Positions 51,346 to 64,000 of a stretch of 64,000 bases of DNA are shown piece after piece. The notes beneath the pieces are model-generated. The model had not been told where the DNA came from. It made no database searches and saw nothing but the letters and a program-made list of their open reading frames with translations. This stretch comes from Dirofilaria immitis. Lineage: Eukaryota > Nematoda > Chromadorea > Rhabditida > Onchocercidae. Within the stretch, counting starts at the first letter, position 1. The number at the start of each line of letters is the position of its first letter. A program made the translations under genes and the position numbers. The stretch spans positions 1,596,001 to 1,660,000 of the forward strand of contig JAKNDB010000085.1 in the NCBI GenBank assembly GCA_024305405.1, read 5' to 3'.

Positions 51346-51790
51346 TCATTTGTCTTTCTTATCAATGCTTCGTATACCTAAAGTATCAATATCACCCTTA
51401 TCATTCCATCCAATATCATCGTAAGGTGATTGTGACACTGATTCATGTCTAGTTTGCATTTCCTATCGGTTTGACCAGAGGAATTTTCAGCAAAACTTAT
51501 TGCCTACCATCTTTTATCCATTACTCTTTTCCCACAACGGACATTTTGATTTGCAAAATCCAGCTACCCTGTGATTGCTTGGAATAAATAACATGGAAAT
51601 TATTTAGCTTGCTAAGTTAAGTTATAATGGTCCGACAATGCGCAGTCTAGACATCTATTCCGTTTAATTCAAGTTCTAATAAATATGCAAAATATTGAAT
51701 GAAAGACCGAAGGGAGCGGATTGATTCTTGACTGATTAAAGAATATCTGCTAATCTTTGAGACGAATTCTCAGATAGCCCGTAGAAATCA
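51346..51790 (-). CDS. Unidentified gene, three 3' exons with frame breaks
   Basis: Minus-strand exons 51790-51653, 51563-51508 and 51462-51346. The last is convincing: acceptor CCGATAG, then EMQTRHESVSQSPYDDIGWN, DKGDIDTLGIRSIDKKDK and a stop. The middle one reads LDFANQNVRCGKRVMDK and needs one extra A (A4 near 51511) to enter the last in phase. The first reads SDFYGLSE then, one frame over, KISRYSLISQESIRSLRSFI and QYFAYLLELELNGID. The helical Leu/Arg pattern vaguely recalls histone-fold proteins but is not enough to name it. The 5' exons (perhaps around 51880-52000, YLPGKFVDELYFANNIK) are unresolved. It is either a real gene with homopolymer errors or a decaying one. Confidence 0.4.
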
Positions 51791-52387
51791 CTTTAGTTTG
51801 CTCTTACTAAACATTGATACTAAATAATCGTTTTTATAATATCTTTGGTTTATATCAGAAGAACATATCTGAAACACTTTGTTGAAATAGATATGAAACA
51901 AAGAAATCCGATTATGGTAAACTTGATGTTATTTGCAAAATATAATTCATCCACGAATTTTCCAGGAAGGTATCAATATCAAGTTAAGTTTTGACGTTCT
52001 AATGTTGCAATGATTGTTTGGCGATAGAAATATGAATAAAGAAGGTATCAATTTGTTATTACTATTGTTCAGATATTGCTGTTGATCAGAACTGTACTAA
52101 AATTTGATAATAAAAAAATTTTATTTTTTCATCTAATAAATATATTCTCAAGATTTCTTAGCAAAAGGATGGAAAATGTTTTGCATATTTTTTTAGATAT
52201 TTGGTTTAAGGTATTTAGGAACTATTCGAAATATTTGTTAGAGATTAAAAACATGTGGGAATTTTTTTAGTATATAAATTTTACTTTAGAATTAAAAAAT
52301 TTTTTTTGGACATACATGACTGAATTGTAGTTTAATTCTATTGCAGATATCAATATTTCAAGACGTATCAAGCCGGAATTCCCTATC

Positions 52388-52981
52388 ATGGTGGACGAAT
52401 CCAAAGGATTGTTATCACTCGAAGATGAAATGATCATTCGTATATTTGAAAAATTGAATTCCGAAGATATGGCTAACATAGCAGATACTTGCATTAGGTT
52501 ACGAGAGGTTTGTCTATACTTATTTAGGTTATTTTTCAGAAATTCTTTTTATATTCATTTCTACTGCTTCTTTTTTTGATGGTTTAAAACTTATCGGTAC
52601 TTACAAAAATTTTCCTTTTTAAGAAATTTTTCACCTAAAAACATTTCCATCCTTTTAAAGTATAATTCATTATTTGTTTGTAATATAGCAAATTTTGGTC
52701 AAAATAAAAATTATTTAAAGTTTTTGGTTTACATTACTTACGTGCTCACTCAATTGTGGAATATTTGAATGAGTTGTAATGTCTTTCGAAATAGGGATTA
52801 AATGATGAGCAGTTATTTTCTCCTTGTTCGGTTCTATTTAAAAACTTTATGGAAAACAAGTTACAAATTCCATTCTACTCGACTTCGTTTTTAGATTGTA
52901 CGAAAAATGGCAACAAGTGACGAAAGTCTGTCCGATTTCAGTATTGAAAGCATTGATGAATTAGAATTGGATTGCATCTAA
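52388..52981 (+). CDS. Small F-box protein
   Basis: Exons 52388-52507 and 52895-52981, phase 0, 68 residues. Residues about 8-40 match an F-box: LLSLEDEMIIRIFEKLNSED followed by MANIADTCIRLRE. F-box proteins link substrates to SCF ubiquitin ligases through SKP1. No substrate-binding repeat is present; the rest is a short acidic tail (SDFSIESIDELELDCI). The frame stays open upstream of the ATG (ISRRIKPEFPI) to a TTGCAG acceptor at 52341-52346, so an earlier exon or a splice-leader site is possible and the true protein may be longer. AATAAA at 53056-53061. The next gene starts 870 bp downstream on the same strand. The family call is by motif only. Confidence 0.7.
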
Positions 52982-53850
52982 CAATAAAAGAATTGTTCGA
53001 TTAGCTTTTTAAATTAAGATAGCTGTTCAATTGATTATGTATTAATTGTGATGTAAATAAAATATTGTTTTCAAAATCAAGAAAATTATTGTTAATCAAG
53101 TTTTATCGTCATATTCACTTATCAATGTTATTTCAATATCATTTAGCTGACCGTATAAATAATATCAGTCATTTTATTCTTTATTTTGAAATCTTTATGT
53201 CTAGCGTTGTGCATGTAAATCTTTTGAGATTAATGTTAGTTGGCATATTTAATTTTTAATTAATAGATGATAGGTTCTAAGCCAAGTTTTCTATTTGAAG
53301 GCATCCTTTGCTCTTTTATTTACTACAGTTAATAGTATCAACCATTTACTCTATCTTTAATATCATTTCAAATACTTGCTCTATAAGCTTTATCACAAAA
53401 TTTGCTTTATCACAAAATATTTGTGATTTTTGATTCATAATTCGTTTTTATATCTAAGAGCTGTACCATATAAATGTATGCAGTTTATTACGCTCAGTCT
53501 AAATAAACTTTATTTATTTCTTTATTTGATATAGTATATCTCTATATATAGTACATCTGATCGTATTTTGCACTATTATTTTTTATCTGATTCATTCGAC
53601 TGATTTATCTCATTTTATCTTTGTTTTATTTTATTCTGAATGCTCAATTCATTTTTTAAATCTCAACAAATCTTCTTCAAACAGTGACAATCTTGAAGTT
53701 TTTAAAAACTTGTTAATTTAAAGAAAATTAGACATTTTCATTGTCTAATTGCCCAAGTTGACTTTTGTATGAAATGATAAAACTGTGCGTAATTAACAAT
53801 GTATTATAGACTTTTTAAATGGAACTTTTTTTTCATTATAGACGAGAAAA
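52982..53850. other. Spacer between the F-box and ePHD genes
   Basis: 3' UTR and poly(A) signal of the F-box gene, then AT-rich DNA. T-rich tract plus CATTATAG (53827-53841) is the acceptor before the ePHD gene. No other gene was seen. Confidence 0.5.
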
Positions 53851-56354
53851 ATGCCAACTGAAGTAGCAGATGAGAATAAAGTTAAGAAAAGAAGGAAAAT
53901 GAAACGGAAGAAAATTCGTAACGTAAAAGAAATGGCTAGCGAAGATGAGCTTGTCAAGAATCGATTAAATGCAAAATTTAAAATGAAAACACATCGATCA
54001 AGTGATGATGGTATGCCATGTTTAAGAATGGGTAAAAGTAAGCATTTTATATTTATTTTTTCTTCGAAACAATGAAAATGATTCGTCTTATTAAATTTTA
54101 CTAATTTAATTTATTCATTAATTTCTAAATTATCACTATATATTGTTAAAATAGTTCAGATTTTTTGTATTCATATTGTAAGTATTATCAAGCTGATGAT
54201 TATGTTGTTGAAATAATCATAGTGAAATCATTTCTCTTGAACTATTTTTGCTTCTAATCCAATTTACCATTACTAATTCTTATGAACTAATCGATATTTG
54301 TGAGGAAAACAACTTTTCTCTTCAAACTCTTCGCTTACAAAAATTGATACCTCTAAAGTTGTAAAGTTGCTCTGTAACAAGTACTAATTCGCGATAATTG
54401 AAGTTCATTAATTATATTAAGAAGATAATCTATTGCTTTATGATCTTGACGATGATTGTCATGTTTAGTTTGTCAATGATTATTGTCTCGTAATTTTTGT
54501 GAAATTCGAACAAATGTCAGATTCTTATTCCTACTCAAAGATAATTAATTTTTAAATATTTATTTATTTATTTTTTCATAGAAGAACAAATGGTGGTGAG
54601 AAATGGTGAGAAGCATGATATTTTATTAAAGAGAAGTCAAGAAGCATTGCTGAATCGTTTGAATCAAGTAAACATATATTTGTCGATTAAACTGTTTCCT
54701 AAAAAATTTGTTAAATTCGAACATAGCAGATTCTAGTTTCAGTTCCAACTCATATTCATATTATATGTATATAAAGTTACATCTCAATGTAAACGTTAGT
54801 CAATCTGACCCGTCTTGAAACACGGACCAAGGAGCCTAGCATATACGCAAGTTATTAGGTAGTAAAACCTGATTAATAAAAAGATAATGAAAGTAAAGAT
54901 TATTTTTAATATAATTGATGTGTGATCTATATATATATGATATGATATGTAGACAAATTAATTTTTCTAAATGTTTTTTTTCTTTTTTTCATAGAAGAGC
55001 AGTGCTAGTGAAACAAATATTAATAAATTTAAATAAACTATAGTTGCATGTATAGTTATGTAGAATTGTCTAGAAGGAATTTTACGATATCAATTCAGCT
55101 ATTTATTTTAATCTATTTATTGATCAGATTTTCTTTTTAATTTTTATTTCAGCTTTCATTTGTTTCTTTCTTTTTTTTGCTTTACCTTGATATTATGCTT
55201 TAATAACAGGTTGAATGTAATGAAGCGAAAATAACGACTCGATGGAAATGCGCTCTATGTCAACAACGTACTTTGCGTTCTGTCTTGGGTGATCTTTTTG
55301 GGCCATATTTTATGCGATTAAGTGGAAGTCACTGGCCTACACATTTAGCTAAAAACCACAAAAACTTAATGAGCAGGTTTGATTTTGGTGCAAAATTCGA
55401 ATTTTTATGAAATTTTCAAAAGAAGCTAATAAAAATAAATTTTTTATTTCTATTTTTATTGGTTTATTTTTTTTGAAGGATGAATTCAAAGGGCATTCCG
55501 ATATTTCGTTCTTTTTGCTTCTTTTTATAAAATTCCTCCTATTTTTGCTATTATTTCTTTATTTTTTTCATTACAATATTCTGGCTACATGTGATCAAGA
55601 ATGATGTGTAATAAAGCGCTAAGCCATATTTAACTTTCTATTCCTTTAATATTCATTTATAGGCCTTAGCAGATGCTCTAAAATCTACACTGAATGAAAG
55701 AGCAATGGCATCTTATGAGAAAAGAAAAATCTTTGAATCAATAGTCATTTTACTTATTTATTTTATTTTCGTTTTTGACTCTTTCTGATTATTTTTAGAC
55801 CGAACTATATTGTGACATATGGCTACATGGTCCGTGCGCTTTAACTGCACCTGGTATATATCTGGTAGGTAACCAACTTGACGGACTGGAAGCGAAAATT
55901 AGTAGTTTTTGGGCACAGGTTTTGGATTTTACTTTTTCTAATATTAAAAAAAAACTTTATGCTATTAAAGAATTGATCTTAACCAAGGATGAATAACTTA
56001 TAATAGAAGTTTGAATTTTTCTAACTTAATTTAAAATAGTTGTTCTAGATGAAACTTTTGATTTGAAATGAATTAAGGTAAGAATATAATTCTGAATTCA
56101 GATTGTGAAAAAGTAAACTATAATAACTTTCACTTTATGTTTCTTTTCCTTTCCTTTTATGAGTGTAATAAAGTCATAAAATTTCTACAGCACTGCGCGG
56201 TATGCTCGAAAGAAGGTGCAGCAATTGAAAATCGCGGCAAATATTATCATTTTCCATGCGCTATGCAAAAGGTATCTATTTAATTTTTGTCCTAATTATA
56301 CATGTTTATTTTTATTCCTTCATTTACTAGGACAAAAGTGGGATATCTTTATAG
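53851..56354 (+). CDS. Extended PHD finger protein (RAI1/TCF20-type ePHD)
   Basis: Exons 53851-54037, 54582-54667, 55210-55376, 55663-55743, 55799-55918, 56191-56271, 56331-56354; about 248 residues. The N-terminus is strongly basic (KVKKRRKMKRKKIRNVK), a probable nuclear signal. The ePHD follows: CALCQQ..LGDLFGPYF, then IWLHGPCALTAPGIYLVGNQ, LDGLEAKISSFWAQ, HCAVCSKEGA and KYYHFPCAMQK. Order and wording match the ePHD of RAI1/TCF20, which bind chromatin. An insert (ALADALKSTLNERAMASYEK) separates the first Cys pair from the rest. Exon 3 joins exon 4 only if one A is added at 55351-55355 or 55360-55364. The C-terminus is unsure: the final Cys/His pair of an ePHD is missing, and homopolymer repair in 56334-56400 would extend the frame. 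Exon 4 ends at a weak GTCATT donor. Confidence 0.82.
54785..54905 (+). pseudogene. 28S rRNA gene fragment in an ePHD-gene intron
   Basis: 54809-54829 is the near-universal large-subunit rRNA stretch ACCCGTCTTGAAACACGGAC, followed by CAAGGAGCCTAGCATATACG. Downstream, CAAGTTATTAGGTAGTAAAACCTG and ATAATGAAAGTAAAGATTA follow the nematode 28S order. The flanks diverge at once and several conserved positions are changed, so it is a dispersed, decayed rDNA insert, not a working gene. Confidence 0.88.
54995..55036 (+). other. Alternative terminal exon of the ePHD gene
   Basis: A strong acceptor (TTTTTTTCATAG) in phase with exon 2 opens KSSASETNINKFK and a stop. Its use would give a protein of about 104 residues without the ePHD. 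Confidence 0.35.
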
Positions 56355-56510
56355 CTACCAGCGGTTGCTGTTTTATGTTTTTTTGTTGCCCGATAATTTT
56401 GATTGCAAACTTACCGATCTCTAAAACATTGCTTTCGTTCCTCCAACAGCTTGAATTTCAACTTAGAAAGATATACTTTAATGGTAAAAAAGACGAATAC
56501 ATTGAATGCT

Positions 56511-57975
56511 AAAAGCAGACATTTATTAATTTACCTACTGCAGTCTTTTCAGATTTAATTTTTGTGCATTTATTTTAGGTATTGCTTACTCAATTCTGGA
56601 TATTAAAACATGATTCATGCAGCAAAAATGATTTAATTTCTTATGATATTTGAATATTTTAAGATTGGAAAAGCTACTTTCACGGATTTTTGATCTTGCT
56701 AACTTTGATTTTTATTTATTGCTTTTTTTATAAGTATTATAACTTGTTTCATTTCGTTGTTTCAACTTTTGCCATATTGTGTGTGCCTAAAAGTTGTTGT
56801 TATATATACATATATGTATATAGAAGTTAACAAGTTGCAAAAATCTTCTGCGAAAAATCTAATAAACTCTCAAAACAGCAAGTTAAATTTTGTTTCACAT
56901 ATTTTACAATCGTATCTCAAATAAAACAAAAGTCTAACTTGTTATTGACGATTCTTTTTTTCCCTCTGCAACTTTTAATTAATTTTGAAGTTATAATCAT
57001 TTTTATTAATAATTCTAATTTCGTTGTATTATGCAAATATTAAATTGAAAATATTATTGGGGAACTTTAGAAATATCTAAAATTTAAAATTACAATTATT
57101 AATTAAGTTAACTCAGAGAAAAAAGAAAGCAAAGTTTGCTTTGTTGCTATACTTTTTCGAAATATTTTTCCTTTTTCATAATATATATTATATATATTTT
57201 CAATTATTCATGAAATGATAAATTCCGATTTACACGCAAAACTATTGTTAACATTATTGAATTCACATCAAACTTCTGAGACATTATATTTAACATAGAA
57301 AATAAATGGTAATTATTTTCAGTTTATTAAGGCGAAAATTTCTCATCTTTTTTTTTCAAAATTTTTTTTCCCTAAGATTCTTACAATTATCTTTTTTCTA
57401 TTCAAGGAAAAAGTAAATAATCAAAAATTGCATATATTTTCTGATAACTTTGAATATTTTTCAAAGTAATGAGATAATTCTTTTCCTCGTAAAGGAATAA
57501 AATCAGAAAAAGTTTTTATCAAATTTACATATTGTCAATATCGGCAAAATATTTCCATCGATTCTTCTAGTCATAGCGAAATGAAATCAGCGAAAATTTC
57601 ATTGAAATTTACATATTGTCGAGAAAATCAATATCAAAATATTCTGTTCAAACAAAATATTCATCTTTAATACTTTTCGCATTTACGAGGTGTGGTTGTG
57701 TTTGCGAAGGCATTGTTTTGATAGGAATTTTGGATTATCAAAAAAGCTAATGTTAAAGTAAGTTTACTCGAAATAGGTATGAAAAGTAATTAAACTAAAA
57801 ATAGATATAGATTTTTTAATTTTGATTAATAAATTAAATCTTATATTTTAATTAAATTTATAGCATTGAAGTAATTTTTCACATTAAAGAAATATAACAA
57901 AATAAATTATTCCAATTCGTATTTTCTATATATATATATTAAATTAAAATTTATTTTCAAATTATAACATTTTAG
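56511..57975. other. Intergenic region before the NYN gene
   Basis: AT-rich with several T-rich tracts. No exon was supported. TTTTAG at 57970-57975 precedes the NYN gene start. Confidence 0.45.
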
Positions 57976-57984
57976 GAATCATCA

Positions 57985-63606
<5,622 letters not shown>

Positions 63607-63954
63607 AATGAAATATATGAATACTTGAAATATTTGAAATTTGAATAATAAATAAGTAATTATTTTAAATTAATAAATAAATAAATTGTTTGTTTTATCA
63701 AGAAATTAGCATCAATTAATAATGCTATTATAAAATTTTAATTAAAAATTTAATACTTAAAAATATTAATTTAATTTTTTCATTTCTATTATTTTTAATT
63801 TTTAACCTTTTTCTTTTATTATTATCAAAATTCGATTATTGCTAATTTTAATTAATCATTTTAATACAATTGTTAAATTTCTTTTGTTATAATATGAGTT
63901 TGAAAATGTTCTAAAATTAATTATATTTTTAATAAAAATATAATTAATTATATA

Positions 63955-64000
63955 TATCTATATCTATATCTATACCTATACCTATACCTATACCTATTAA
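63955..64000. repeat. (CTATAY)n hexanucleotide repeat at the window end
   Basis: CTATAT units changing to CTATAC units; continues out of the window. Confidence 0.85.

Overview
The window looks like nuclear DNA of a nematode, most likely an AT-rich parasitic species. It is estimated by eye at about 20% GC. Genes are split into small exons (30-290 nt) flanked by GTAAG/GTTWGT-type donors and TTTTCAG/TTTTTAG acceptors. The recognisable proteins are eukaryotic (TOM20, a TMEM55/PIP4P-type zinc ribbon, an RAI1/TCF20-type extended PHD finger, a MARF1-type NYN domain, an F-box). There is no bacterial gene organisation, no CRISPR array and no convincing tRNA. Species assignment is inference.

Layout. 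1-3314 (-): a secreted, N-glycosylated protein of unknown family, running off the left edge. 3.3-19.7 kb: a 16-kb gene desert with simple repeats, minisatellites and a 2.7-kb inverted-repeat element (14.6-17.3 kb). 19.7-23.5 kb (+): a two-TM, zinc-ribbon TMEM55-like protein. 25.8-28.2 kb (-): a four-TM protein. 31.4-33.3 kb (+): tomm-20. 33.7-34.2 kb (-): a doubtful small secreted peptide gene. 35.9-38.0 kb: a dense microsatellite cluster. 40.1-49.0 kb (+): a 12-exon protein with three C2HC zinc fingers. 50.5-51.8 kb: doubtful short coding exons on both strands. 52.4-53.0 kb (+): a small F-box protein. 53.9-56.4 kb (+): an extended-PHD protein with a fragment of 28S rDNA in an intron. 58.0-63.6 kb (+): an NYN-domain protein that has lost most catalytic acids.

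The recurring surprise is that otherwise sound exons are out of frame by exactly one base at short A/T homopolymers. This is seen in tomm-20 (two sites), the zinc-finger gene (two), the secreted protein (three), and probably the ePHD, four-TM and 51-kb genes. Adding one A or T restores both the conserved protein and the splice phases each time. This points to homopolymer undercalling in the assembly rather than pseudogenes, though polymerase slippage on poly(A) cannot be excluded from DNA alone.

The genes do not form one pathway. They cover mitochondrial protein import, endolysosomal membrane function, nuclear regulation (zinc fingers, ePHD), possible protein turnover (F-box) and possible RNA binding (NYN). 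The best candidates for something undescribed are the degenerate NYN protein, the short TMEM55-like protein without the CX5R motif, the long inverted repeat, and the intronic hairpin-forming tandem repeats.
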